A program made the translations under genes and the position numbers. The notes under the pieces are model-generated. The model searched no databases. It had not been told where the DNA came from and worked only from the letters and a program-made list of their open reading frames with translations. Shown piece by piece: positions 26,701 to 34,503 of a stretch of DNA of 64,000 nt; the stretch's first letter is position 1; every line of letters begins with the position of its first letter. The stretch comes from Chitinophagales bacterium (GTDB lineage Bacteria; Bacteroidota; Bacteroidia; Chitinophagales; UBA2359). Location: positions 283,732-347,731 of the forward strand of contig JACJXU010000002.1 of the NCBI GenBank assembly GCA_020636475.1, written 5' to 3'.

Positions 26701-26857
26701 TTATATCGGTGGTTATCAACCAGCCCAAAAATGGCTCAAAGACCGAAAAGACCGCAAATTGGAGTTTGACGACATTTTACATTATCAGAAAATAATAGTC
26801 GCCCTAAGCGAAACGGACAGGCTAATGAAGGAAATAGATAAAATAGAAATAGAATAA
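23768..26857 (+). CDS. Type ISP/IIG-like single-chain restriction-modification enzyme
   Basis: 1029 residues, one polypeptide carrying nuclease, N6-adenine methyltransferase and target recognition. A PD-(D/E)XK nuclease core is near the N-terminus: APDYIL (Asp54) and GFIEAKD (Glu68, Lys70). A helical coupler follows. Methyltransferase motif I is ILDPATGTGTFLAEVV (about residue 378), motif IV is the NPPYS of VIGNPPYSGIS, an adenine methylase signature. The C-terminal third (from about residue 640) matches type ISP specificity regions. No helicase domain is seen, unlike true type ISP LlaGI. Expected to defend against phage. ATG at 23768. No separate methylase or specificity gene is nearby. Confidence 0.9.
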   Translation: MTLQEYIDNLDKRYRLGNATEHTFRGDLQQLLESLVPTIRATNEPKRQKCGAPDYILTKKDIPVGFIEAKDIGDKDLEGKKKTGNKEQFDRYKASLNNLIFTDYINFHLYREGEFITKIAIGEVTEKGIKPLPENFGNFENLIKDFCTHLGQTIKSSKRLAEMMAGKARLLSEVIEKALTSDETNQEDSTLKDQMKAFKQILIHDITPQGFADVYAQTIAYGMFAARLHDPTLDNFSRQEAAELIPKSNPFLRKLFGYIAGPDIDDRIKWIVDSLVEIFLHCNVEEILKNYGKSTKMEDPIIHFYETFLSEYDPKLRKARGVWYTPQPVVNFIVRAVDDILKTEFDLPQGLADNSKTRIKIEQQGKKVEQDVHKVQILDPATGTGTFLAEVVKHIHKKFQGQQGIWSNYVETHLLPRLNGFELLMASYAMAHLKLDLLLTETGYKPTTNQRFRVYLTNSLEESHPDTGTLFANWLSTEANEANHIKRDTPVMCVIGNPPYSGISSNNGEWISKLIEDYKYVDGVHFNERKHWLNDDYVKFLRYGQHFIEKNGSGVLAFINPHGFLDNPTFRGMRWHLLNTYDKIYTIDLHGNSKKKETAPDGSADVNVFDIMQGVSINIFIKTGKKKNKELGKVFHFDLYGKREAKYDFLYDNSLKDVAFQELKPEKPNLFFIPKKENVFLESFNKGFKVNDLFINGVIGTQTGSDKTLTASTEKELKKNLKELYAVDVSSEFIKEYQYRPFETRYMYFLKSLNDNVYPSIKIPASYRSRYNTSKHLTKNNFALLIPRQIAENDYYHSFICKNIADACLISNKTKEQNQVFPLYLYNDNEGQQTIGQSTERQPNLNTEFVKQLADRLGLTFTNEKETTKDTFAPIDILDYIYAVLHSPTYREKYKEFLKIDFPRVPYPKDAATFWQLVNLGSQIRQIHLLESPTVEKYITQYPIDGDNIVSKPKYQDGKVYINDTQYFNNVPQVAWEFYIGGYQPAQKWLKDRKDRKLEFDDILHYQKIIVALSETDRLMKEIDKIEIE

Positions 26858-27230
26858 AATGCCAGCACATGAATTACCACACGCTAAATCAAAGATTATA
26901 GCGCGGGTTTCGCTATCTACGCACAAGCTAATGCCTCACGTTCACGATAGCAGGAGAAACCTCTCCCAAATTTTGATAGAATTTCACTATCTTGTTCTTT
27001 TTCATTTTGCTTGGTTCTTGCAAAATATATTTTCTACGTTTTGAAATTCGCCTATCCAACTATCGGATAGAACCTAATATTCAAACTTTCAAGGAACGAT
27101 AGGCAAACATAAGTTTTTTGCACTTCAGTACAAAGAAATAATGCAAAACCAAAGTAGTCTTGACAGGCTGTAATTTTTTATCCCACACCAAATCAGAGAT
27201 TTTGGAATGGGAATTTAAATTATGGATTTT
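26858..27230. other. Gene-free stretch after the restriction enzyme
   Basis: No credible gene. 26859-27044 is open but has no coding signature. It contains nested hairpins: GCCTATC (27050-27056) with GATAGGC (27098-27104), and CTATCC with GGATAG inside. CGCTATC/GATAGC arms flank 26910-26955. This may be the right edge of the island. Confidence 0.5.
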
Positions 27231-28361
27231 TTAAACTAAAAAATCTGCCACTTTTTCGCCCAACAACGAACCTAAGGCTACGCCCATTCCACCCAAACGC
27301 ACTGCTACCACTACGCTATCATTTATTTTTTCCACTATCGGCATTTTATTGTCGCCAAAAGCCATAATGCCCGACCAAGTTTGCGCTATTTCAAAATTTT
27401 GCTGCGGAATAATAATTTCCCGTAAATGTTGCGTCAAAGCACCCAAAATTTGAGGCGAATTGCCAAATGTTTCGGTATTTTCTCCTACAAAATCTATATT
27501 TCTGCCGCCACCAAACAAAATTCTATCGTCTCCAATATTCCTAAAATAATAATAGCCTTCGTCATAATGAAAAATGCCCCGCCAAGACAATTTTTGCGGA
27601 AGTGGTTTGGTAATAAGCACTTGCCCGCGTCCGGGAGACAAATCTAACTTTGGGAGCAACTGTCGCGCAAAAGCATTGGTACAAATGGCGAGATTGCGGG
27701 CAGTAAAAACGATGTCTCCAAACGGCGACTTTGCCACAACACTTGCACCCGAAGCAGTTGTTTCAAACGAAGTGATATTGGTTCCTGTGAGCATGTTCAC
27801 ACCCAATCGTGCGACATATTCCCACAAATGGCGCATCATTTTTCCGGTATTTATTTGTGCTTCGTAGGCATTAAAAATAAGTTTTTTTACTTGCTGCGGC
27901 GCAAAACCAAAGTCTTGCGGGTTTTGTTTCGTTTCGCTAAATACTGCCTTCGGAAAAATTTCCGATAGCAACTTGTTTAGGTGAGAAATTTGGTCTGATA
28001 CCTGCAAATCTTTTTCAAACAAAAGTTCGTAACCGCCGAAATGTTCCCAACCGATAGCCGTATCGCCTAATCGTTGGCGGAGTCGTTGCAAGCCTTGCCA
28101 ACGCATTTTCACTAAGGTCAGCATTTGTTCGGGCGAAAGATTTTTCAAATCTGCCAAAAGTTCCGACACACTGCCAAAACAAGCAAATCCGGCGTTGCGG
28201 GTGCTTGCGCCTGTGGGCAATATGCCACGTTCTATTACGGCTATGCGCATGGCAGGATTTTTTTCTTTTAAACTCGCCGCCGCCGATAATCCTACTATGC
28301 CGCCGCCAATAATGATGGTGTCGTACGAAAGCAATTCGCTTGTTTCCCAATAACTAAGCAT
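27231..28361 (-). CDS. FAD-dependent oxidoreductase (DAO family)
   Basis: 376 residues. The Rossmann dinucleotide fold is at the N-terminus: YDTIIIGGGIVGLSAAASLKEKNPAMRIAVIERG, then the DAO-family phrase PTGASTRNAGFACFGSVSELLAD. C-terminal motifs YYYFRNIGDDRILFGGGRN and WSGIMAFGDNKMPIVEKIN complete the fold. Such enzymes oxidise amines or amino acids (glycine/D-amino acid oxidase-like); the substrate cannot be told. Monocistronic, divergent from the membrane-protein gene with a 75-base gap. Confidence 0.9.
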   Translation of the reverse strand: MLSYWETSELLSYDTIIIGGGIVGLSAAASLKEKNPAMRIAVIERGILPTGASTRNAGFACFGSVSELLADLKNLSPEQMLTLVKMRWQGLQRLRQRLGDTAIGWEHFGGYELLFEKDLQVSDQISHLNKLLSEIFPKAVFSETKQNPQDFGFAPQQVKKLIFNAYEAQINTGKMMRHLWEYVARLGVNMLTGTNITSFETTASGASVVAKSPFGDIVFTARNLAICTNAFARQLLPKLDLSPGRGQVLITKPLPQKLSWRGIFHYDEGYYYFRNIGDDRILFGGGRNIDFVGENTETFGNSPQILGALTQHLREIIIPQQNFEIAQTWSGIMAFGDNKMPIVEKINDSVVVAVRLGGMGVALGSLLGEKVADFLV

Positions 28362-28436
28362 ATATTCAATCTAACATTTGTTACAAAAATAGTAGTTTTG
28401 CAGCACAATATTTTATCCTATATTTCAAACCGAAGC

Positions 28437-30233
28437 ATGAAATACATTTTGCCGTTCATATTACTTATCAGTGTTGCTGTTATTTATTTTTTCCAACATA
28501 GCTTGTTGTTAAGTAATGTTTTGCCCGCAGCGAGTTATTTGCTCATTGCAGCTGTTGTAGTAGATGTTTTGAAGAATATAATGCCTACAAAAACTAAGAC
28601 GAAGTTCGATTTTTTTCCCACGGATGTAGTAGCTCGGAGTTTGCTGCTTGTTTTCACCTTGATACTGTTTTTTTCTACTTTGTTTGAAAAATGGTACGGT
28701 ACAGGTATTGCTACTTGGCAGTTGGGCGGCGGTATTATTCCGGTGGGCGATTCGTTTGCTTATTTTAGCGGTATTCAAGAATATTGGTACGACAAATACC
28801 TTTCGGGTATCAGTAGCTGGAAACCGCTTATGACGCTTTATTATGCAAGTATTTTCAGACTTTTTGGCAACAGCATGCTCGATATGCAAGTAATTACTAC
28901 GGCACTTTTCGCCTTGTCGGGCGTATTGTTGGGCTTGCGTTTGTATAAGTATTGGGGGCTTTCGCCTGCACTTCTTTATAGTTATAGTGCGGCATTGTTT
29001 ATCCACGAATTTACGGGCAGTATTATGGCAGAACCGTTGGGATTTAGTGTTTCTCAAATAGCAATTATATTTTTGCTGGATGCTATTTACCAAAAAAAGT
29101 TTTCTCGCTTTTTGTGGGGAGTGGCTTGCTTTAGTGTAGCAATGAATATTCGCATGGGTGCGATGTTTGTTTTTCCATTACTTTTTTTATATGGCGTGTG
29201 GTTTTTGTTTAAACAGACAAATTTTAAAAAAACGCTCGGTATTTTGGGATTGGTACTGGCTTTAGGGTTTGGATTTTTGCTCAGTAGCACTATCAATAAA
29301 ACAACGAATACGCCCAAAGAGCAAGGCAATACGCAACAAGGAAGTTTTTATTACTTGTTTTACACATTTTTGAAGGGGAAAAATCTTCAGGCGTGGCGCG
29401 ATATTCATAAAGATTATCCCGAACTTACCTCTTTACCTTCTTCGGAACGCTATAGAATGATTCGGCAAATTTCCTTAGATACTTTTACACAAAATCCGCA
29501 AAACTTTTTTTCGCTTTATACAAAATCTACCGGTCGTTCGCTGAAAAATTTACCTAAATTATTGTTTCCTTCAACAGGCAATTTGTATTATTATTTTTCA
29601 TGGCTAAACCTGCTACTTATTTTTGTGGGAATAGGAGCGAGTATTTTTTTATATCTAAAAAAGCGTTCAAAGCCGGAAATGTTTATCCTGATATTGCTTT
29701 TGCTGGTAATTATAGGTGTTGTGCTTTCAAATTTTATTCAAATAAACTATCGAAGTCTTTCGGCGACTTATCCTTTTCATTATTTGCTCTTGGCACTTTG
29801 TTTATACCAAGTGTTGTACTTGATAAAGGTACTGTTGAATCCGTCTGATGAAATAAAAATTTACGCTCCAAAAACCTATACCAATTTTTGGAATTATGCT
29901 TGGATGGGTTCTTATTTTATACTGCTGTTGCTAAGTATTTTTCTTCCGGCAACAAAAGCCCTTTCTTTAGGAGAAATTGAAAATGCCTCTTGTACTTGTA
30001 AGGGAAAAGGAGCGGTGATTCAACTCGGCAATGGCAATTTTATCAATTTTTCCGGTGAAATATCTAAACTTAGAAATACAACTAACGATAAGTATTCCCT
30101 TTCCCAACGTACCCGCAAAATGCTGAAAGACAATGCCCCTAAAGCTATTTTTGTAGGTAAAAATTTGCTCAATACGCATGAAAATACTACCATTTTTTAC
30201 TTTGACACGTTTTTGGATTTTTCGCAAGGCTAA
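28437..30233 (+). CDS. Polytopic membrane protein, GT-C-like
   Basis: 598 residues from ATG at 28437. About 12 hydrophobic segments, starting YILPFILLISVAVIYFF, with a soluble C-terminal tail of about 90 residues after SYFILLLLSIFLPATKALS. The acidic first loop (GGGIIPVGDSFAYFSGIQEYW) and the helix layout resemble GT-C membrane glycosyltransferases, but no family motif settles this. A role in envelope glycan assembly would fit the sulfotransferase, flippase and FkbM genes nearby. The first 13 codons of the longer open frame are left out because they start with TTG and precede a clean membrane segment. Confidence 0.65.
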   Translation: MKYILPFILLISVAVIYFFQHSLLLSNVLPAASYLLIAAVVVDVLKNIMPTKTKTKFDFFPTDVVARSLLLVFTLILFFSTLFEKWYGTGIATWQLGGGIIPVGDSFAYFSGIQEYWYDKYLSGISSWKPLMTLYYASIFRLFGNSMLDMQVITTALFALSGVLLGLRLYKYWGLSPALLYSYSAALFIHEFTGSIMAEPLGFSVSQIAIIFLLDAIYQKKFSRFLWGVACFSVAMNIRMGAMFVFPLLFLYGVWFLFKQTNFKKTLGILGLVLALGFGFLLSSTINKTTNTPKEQGNTQQGSFYYLFYTFLKGKNLQAWRDIHKDYPELTSLPSSERYRMIRQISLDTFTQNPQNFFSLYTKSTGRSLKNLPKLLFPSTGNLYYYFSWLNLLLIFVGIGASIFLYLKKRSKPEMFILILLLLVIIGVVLSNFIQINYRSLSATYPFHYLLLALCLYQVLYLIKVLLNPSDEIKIYAPKTYTNFWNYAWMGSYFILLLLSIFLPATKALSLGEIENASCTCKGKGAVIQLGNGNFINFSGEISKLRNTTNDKYSLSQRTRKMLKDNAPKAIFVGKNLLNTHENTTIFYFDTFLDFSQG

Positions 30234-30322
30234 TATGTTAAAGTCTGTAAAAACAAACGCATTAATGGAAAAGAATACGGCTATCCTATGGGTTCTATTT
30301 ACAAAAGTAGTATTTGCACTGA

Positions 30323-31150
30323 CTAATTTTTCCAAGCACTCAAGTCTTTGTCTATCAATTCGGACAAAAGCCGATTGGGTTGGGCATAAACTTCCAGCAA
30401 TTTCTTGCGCGTTTGGGGGTTCATTGTAGGTTTTGGTTTGGGCGGATAAAATTCATTTTTTAACCACTGCGGTAAATATTTTTTCCAGCCTTTGGCTTGG
30501 TGTTTCGAGGAAAAAGTATTGTATTTTTTGGAGAAATCGGGCATATATTCGGTGCTTACACCTATAAACTGGTACAATTCCGTTAAAAGTTGTTGAGGAT
30601 TTTTTACCAAATCTTCAAATAAAAACACTTTTATTTGTTGTGCAGCAAAAGTTTGGTAATAACGCAAAAGTTGCGGATAATAATTTCCCAAAGCTACGTA
30701 CTGAAAATTTTGTGCCTGCTCGTCTTTGGCAAGTGCGGCTTCAAAATCCGGCGAAGTATCAATGCTTACGGCGTGGAAATGCCCAAAATGAGAAAAAGCT
30801 CTGTCCACCGGATTTCGCAAAATGGCAATAATTTTCACTTCGGGAATCGCTTCGACAATGTTTTGGGCAGCATCGGGTTCCCACAAATAAATGGGCGAAG
30901 CCTCGCCGACAGCCGCAAAACCTTCCGCTTCGGCAAAAAGAGCTTGATAGTCGGCGAAATTGCTTACGGTATTGCGCCACACTTTTTGCACCGTAGCATC
31001 GTGCCAATCTAAGTGCTTATTTTTTACGGCAAAATAACGCGGCTCCTTAATGGCACTCATAAACACCTGCGGATGCTGTTTTAAGTACGCATATAAGGAA
31101 GTAGTGCCGGCTTTGGCAGCACCTACAATGATAAAATTGGGTAAGGGCAT
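30323..31150 (-). CDS. PAPS-dependent sulfotransferase
   Basis: 275 residues. The 5'-phosphosulfate loop is at the N-terminus: NFIIVGAAKAGTTSLYAYLKQHPQVFMSAIKEPRYF. The 3'-phosphate site is IIAILRNPVDRAFSHFGHF. These two motifs define heparan/Stf0-like sulfotransferases, which move sulfate from PAPS to a sugar or lipid. The acceptor is unknown; a surface polysaccharide is plausible. The start ATG overlaps by one base the stop of a short, interrupted reading frame upstream (31150-31287). Confidence 0.92.
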   Translation of the reverse strand: MPLPNFIIVGAAKAGTTSLYAYLKQHPQVFMSAIKEPRYFAVKNKHLDWHDATVQKVWRNTVSNFADYQALFAEAEGFAAVGEASPIYLWEPDAAQNIVEAIPEVKIIAILRNPVDRAFSHFGHFHAVSIDTSPDFEAALAKDEQAQNFQYVALGNYYPQLLRYYQTFAAQQIKVFLFEDLVKNPQQLLTELYQFIGVSTEYMPDFSKKYNTFSSKHQAKGWKKYLPQWLKNEFYPPKPKPTMNPQTRKKLLEVYAQPNRLLSELIDKDLSAWKN

Positions 31151-31287
31151 TAATGCTTTACTTGAAGGATTACAAAGTGCTGTAAAGTTAGGTCATTATT
31201 TTCTAAACATGCTTCGGCTTGGCTATGGAGGCTATTTTTTTAAAAAAAAAGTAGCAACAGTATTAGGGAGGGTTTCATTTTATTCAT
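31150..31287 (-). pseudogene. Small secreted ORF with an in-frame stop, coupled to the sulfotransferase
   Basis: ATG at 31287 opens NKMKPSLILLLLFF, a signal-peptide-like start, then TAA at 31240-31242 next to a T9A7 run. In the same frame the sequence goes on as KNSLHSQAEACLENNDLTLQ to a TAA at 31150 that overlaps the sulfotransferase ATG (TAATG). The HSQAEA segment would be a fitting cleavage site. It looks like a 45-codon gene or a remnant with one nonsense change (TTA or CAA to TAA). Confidence 0.4.
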
Positions 31288-31311
31288 CATTTACAACAAT
31301 AATTCCTATGC

Positions 31312-31848
31312 TCAAGGCTTTTTCAAAAAATAATAGTTTGTATCTCGCTTTGTAATGCTATACGCCGTGTCTCCAACCTCTCTATGATAATAAATAATAC
31401 TATAAACCTCATATTCCAAATTATCTTCTATACGATTTATCATTTTTCGATAATCAGAATGGCCATAGCCCCAATACGAAATAACGTAATAATACCCGTT
31501 TTGCATGTGCGTAGTATCTACTTCTATGCCTCCGCCCCAAATAGTGCCTCTTACAAATCCTGCATTGTCAACTACTACCCAAGAACAGTTTCCCGTAGCT
31601 CCGCACCACTCACTATTTGGCTTAGTAATAAGCAGTTCGGGAATAGTATCTTTGTTTAATTGGAATAGCATCGTATCCAAGTCGTCATAAGGGTCATCAC
31701 TTTCTTTCATCGAAAATAGCTCAAGATTTGGCGGCTCTAAGTATATGGTATCTTTGGTGCCGGGTATGGTTTGTTGGACGGGCAAAGTGTTTTGGGGAGT
31801 GCATTTTTGCAAAAACAAGAATAGCAACAGTATTAGGAAGTGTTTCAT
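31312..31848 (-). CDS. Lipoprotein, family A, copy 1
   Basis: 178 residues from ATG at 31848, lipobox LFLQKC (Cys16). Shares with the gene at 32925-33536 the phrases DPYD.LDT.L..LN.DTIPE.LI.KP.S.WCG...NC.W.V, G...G.I.EVDTT.M.N.YY. and a Tyr-rich end. The pattern 'D.IPE...CG...C.W' resembles small periplasmic proteins with a disulfide that read out 'D.DGkpEli' loops; no named family is claimed. It is the last gene of the B-A-B-A lipoprotein run downstream of a peptidoglycan-lyase-like gene, so an immunity role is possible. Confidence 0.75.
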   Translation of the reverse strand: MKHFLILLLFLFLQKCTPQNTLPVQQTIPGTKDTIYLEPPNLELFSMKESDDPYDDLDTMLFQLNKDTIPELLITKPNSEWCGATGNCSWVVVDNAGFVRGTIWGGGIEVDTTHMQNGYYYVISYWGYGHSDYRKMINRIEDNLEYEVYSIIYYHREVGDTAYSITKRDTNYYFLKKP

Positions 31849-31849
31849 G

Positions 31850-31951
31850 TTAGTAAGCATCTTTAGGTACATTAAAAAACGAATCATATATACTTTCCAT
31901 TGTGTCTGTCTCAACGTAAGGTACTGTTGGTAATTTATTTCGTGAATTCAT
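31850..31951 (-). CDS. Possible small ORF upstream of lipoprotein A1
   Basis: 33 codons: NSRNKLPTVPYVETDTMESIYDSFFNVPKDAY after ATG at 31951, with TAA one base before the ATG of lipoprotein A1. No signal peptide. The tight junction suggests coupling; it could equally be a leader peptide, or the remnant of a lost neighbour in the 169-base gap between B1 and A1. Function unknown. Quoted in two parts: NSRNKLPTVPYVE and TDTMESIYDSFFNVPKDAY. Confidence 0.35.
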   Translation of the reverse strand: MNSRNKLPTVPYVETDTMESIYDSFFNVPKDAY

Positions 31952-32017
31952 CTTAGAACTTTATCGAAATTACCAAAAATTAGGCAAAATTTATCCTTTT
32001 TCTAAAGATATATTTCT

Positions 32018-32914
32018 TTAGAGCGAAGTTTTTGCGATAGGAATATTTTTCCAAGCCTTTTTAAAACTTTCTTTGTCACGCATTTTGACAACATTTTCTA
32101 AAAAAATGCTATATTCTTTATAAGCTCCTTGTTTTTCAAAATCAATGGATATGCTCTTGTAGGTAGTATATTTGTTATCAGTATACACGAAAATCGAAAA
32201 AATACTGAAGTTTTTTTGTGGGGTTTCTACTAATATAATCGGCTTATAGCCATTGATTAAAGTATCATCAATAATACCCACAAAATCGACAAGCGTAAAA
32301 AAGTCGGCGATATTCAAAATTTCTTGAAATCCATTTTGCTTACAGTACGATACAAAAATAGGACCCGCATCAATTCCACTAAATCCGCTATCTGCTAACT
32401 TACAATCACGGTCTATGCGAAAAAACAACAAAGAATCTTGAGGACTTAGTTCTACCATACTTACTTTCATTTCGTCTTTATACTTCAAATCCTTATATTT
32501 CAAGATGGCTGATTGGTTTATAATTTTTTCTAACACATGGTATTGTGTTTGATAATTGGTGTCCTGCTCGGCAAGTGCAGCCAAATACAAAGTCCTCTGT
32601 ACGGCATCTCTTATTAAAATAGAATCGTATATGGGCGAAATGTATTCTTTTAGCAAACTAAGTTTTATGCCAAAATGTCTCGTTGAGTCATCATATTGCT
32701 TGGTTTTTGTTTTAGACTTTCCTTGCCAAAGTTCTTTCATGCGCAAACTATCTTGCTCTACCAAAAAGTTGCGCAAAAAATGGATAGAATCTTCAAAAGT
32801 GCAAAAATGACTTGTTGCCTCCGGCGGCGATGATTGCGTAGGTAATCTACAATGCGGCGAACTCAGCATAAGTACCAAGAATATTAAGCAAAAAATAGAT
32901 TTCTTATACCGCAT
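32018..32914 (-). CDS. Lipoprotein, family B, copy 1
   Basis: 298 residues, lipobox LSSPHC (Cys22). Clear paralogue of the gene at 33587-34495: shared SHF.[ST]FEDSIHFLR.FLV, I.P[VI]YDS[VI]LIR[DE]A.QR, VELSPQDSLLFF versus VQLTPTDAFPVF, FINGYKPIIV or LINGYKPIILV, and the C-terminal [ND]KESFKKAW..IP. Helical N-terminal half and beta-rich C-terminal half. No family recognised. Starts 10 bases after the A2 stop. Confidence 0.75.
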   Translation of the reverse strand: MRYKKSIFCLIFLVLMLSSPHCRLPTQSSPPEATSHFCTFEDSIHFLRNFLVEQDSLRMKELWQGKSKTKTKQYDDSTRHFGIKLSLLKEYISPIYDSILIRDAVQRTLYLAALAEQDTNYQTQYHVLEKIINQSAILKYKDLKYKDEMKVSMVELSPQDSLLFFRIDRDCKLADSGFSGIDAGPIFVSYCKQNGFQEILNIADFFTLVDFVGIIDDTLINGYKPIILVETPQKNFSIFSIFVYTDNKYTTYKSISIDFEKQGAYKEYSIFLENVVKMRDKESFKKAWKNIPIAKTSL

Positions 32915-32924
32915 AAATGACGTA

Positions 32925-33536
32925 TTAGTAATTTTTCAGACAATTATATAAGGTGTCGCTTTGAAAAATATACGCTATGATGCTATCATTTAGGGCATAA
33001 CTCCTGTCGCTTATCAAGCTGTAATATAAATTTTCGTCCACATGGTAACTTCCTTTTATATAGCTTTGGTCATTGTATCCCACAATCGCATTGATATTGT
33101 AATAACTATTTTCCATTTTTGTAGTATCTACTTCAAAAATACTTCCATGAAGCATTCCCATCGAATAACCGTCGCTATTTAATACTTCCCAAAAACAATT
33201 ACGCTGTGTACCGCACCAATTGCTAAATGGTTTTGCAATCAAGTGTTCGGGAATAGTATCATCGTTTAAATATAGCGCAATAGTGTCTAAATAATCGTAA
33301 GGGCTGCTATTATCTCTCAAGGGGCGTATTATCCGCTTTTTTAAATCAAAAGCAAGTGAATTTTCTCTATTTAAAGAAGACGTAATATCAATTTTAAGGG
33401 TATCTTCTTTAGATGGAAGCACTACTTCAATGAATTGTCTTTTAGTATTTGAGGTGTCCTTGTTCACCACATTAATTTGCCTACAAGCCTGCCAGCCAAC
33501 TGTAACAATGAGCAGGAATATGGAATATTTTTTCAT
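32925..33536 (-). CDS. Lipoprotein, family A, copy 2
   Basis: 203 residues, lipobox GWQAC (Cys18). Paralogue of the gene at 31312-31848: SSPYDYLDTIALYLNDDTIPE, LIAKPFSNWCGTQRNCFWEV, EVDTTKMENSYY. About 30 residues longer before the conserved core. The conserved Cys pair in WCG...NC is probably a disulfide in the periplasm. Together with B2 it forms the first B-A unit of a tandem duplication. Confidence 0.75.
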   Translation of the reverse strand: MKKYSIFLLIVTVGWQACRQINVVNKDTSNTKRQFIEVVLPSKEDTLKIDITSSLNRENSLAFDLKKRIIRPLRDNSSPYDYLDTIALYLNDDTIPEHLIAKPFSNWCGTQRNCFWEVLNSDGYSMGMLHGSIFEVDTTKMENSYYNINAIVGYNDQSYIKGSYHVDENLYYSLISDRSYALNDSIIAYIFQSDTLYNCLKNY

Positions 33537-33586
33537 TTTTCTGTATTAATTTAATATTTGAAATGTGTCCTCCTACTTTTCAGATT

Positions 33587-34495
33587 TCACCATGTTTCAT
33601 CAAGAGGAATATGCTCCCAAGCTTTTTTAAAACTTTCTTTATTCGACCGACTGACATTTTGTTTAAAAATCTTTTCCATAGTTGTTTCTTTCGATTTATC
33701 CTCATAATATTGAAAGGAGCAATAATCTTTCATAAGAGCATAAGCCTCATTTTTGTAAGCGTAAAGTCCGTTATATGTTTGCGGATAAAGTGACTCCCGC
33801 ACAATAATAGGTTTGTATCCGTTAATAAATGTATCATTTACTACCATCATATCTTTTTCTCTCATAGCAAAACCATGATAAAACATTATTTCTCGAAATC
33901 CTTTTTCCGGTTCATATAATATAAATATAGGACTGTTATATGCAAGACATTCCGATACGATGAATGGAAATTTCCTACATACGTAAGCAATTTTAAATAC
34001 AGGAAAAGCATCTGTTGGCGTTAGCTGCACTTTTTCCACTTCTAATCCATCTAAATAATTTAGGAGAGATTCAACATTGTACCGAATATCTATTTTTTTA
34101 ATCATTTCTGAAACCGTATTAAAATACTTTGGATAGTCTGGATTGTTCGTATCAATTAACGCCAACTTTAATACTCTTTGCGCTGCTTCTCGTATAAGAA
34201 CAGAATCGTAAACAGGAAAAATTATTTTCTTCAATTCAGTTCTCATTCTATGAAAATTTCTCACGGAATCAATATACGCTACGGTAGGATGTGGAGGTTT
34301 ATTTTTCGGCATTGTATAGTTTTCTTGGTAAGATGTTGCTACCAAAAAATCGCGCAAAAAATGAATAGAATCTTCAAAACTATGAAAATGGCTTGTTTGA
34401 GTTGGTACTGTTGTATGTGGTTTACATTTGGATAAACCTAAGGATAAAACGAAAAGTACCATTATTCCAAATGGGAAAAATAAATAGTATTTCAT
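33587..34495 (-). CDS. Lipoprotein, family B, copy 2
   Basis: 302 residues from ATG at 34495 (a TTG four codons upstream overlaps the previous gene). Lipobox LGLSKC (Cys24). Shares the FEDSIHFLR, YDSVLIREAAQR, NGYKPIIV and SFKKAWEHIP segments with the gene at 32018-32914. It begins 8 bases after the stop of the lyase-like gene, so the pair is almost certainly one transcript. That adjacency is the main reason to suspect an immunity function. Confidence 0.78.
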   Translation of the reverse strand: MKYYLFFPFGIMVLFVLSLGLSKCKPHTTVPTQTSHFHSFEDSIHFLRDFLVATSYQENYTMPKNKPPHPTVAYIDSVRNFHRMRTELKKIIFPVYDSVLIREAAQRVLKLALIDTNNPDYPKYFNTVSEMIKKIDIRYNVESLLNYLDGLEVEKVQLTPTDAFPVFKIAYVCRKFPFIVSECLAYNSPIFILYEPEKGFREIMFYHGFAMREKDMMVVNDTFINGYKPIIVRESLYPQTYNGLYAYKNEAYALMKDYCSFQYYEDKSKETTMEKIFKQNVSRSNKESFKKAWEHIPLDETW

Positions 34496-34503
34496 GATTA
34501 GTC

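Noticed and set aside
26859..27044. 61-codon frame after the restriction enzyme gene
   Set aside because: Overlaps palindromic sequence, has no domain or codon signature, and starts one base after the previous stop by chance.
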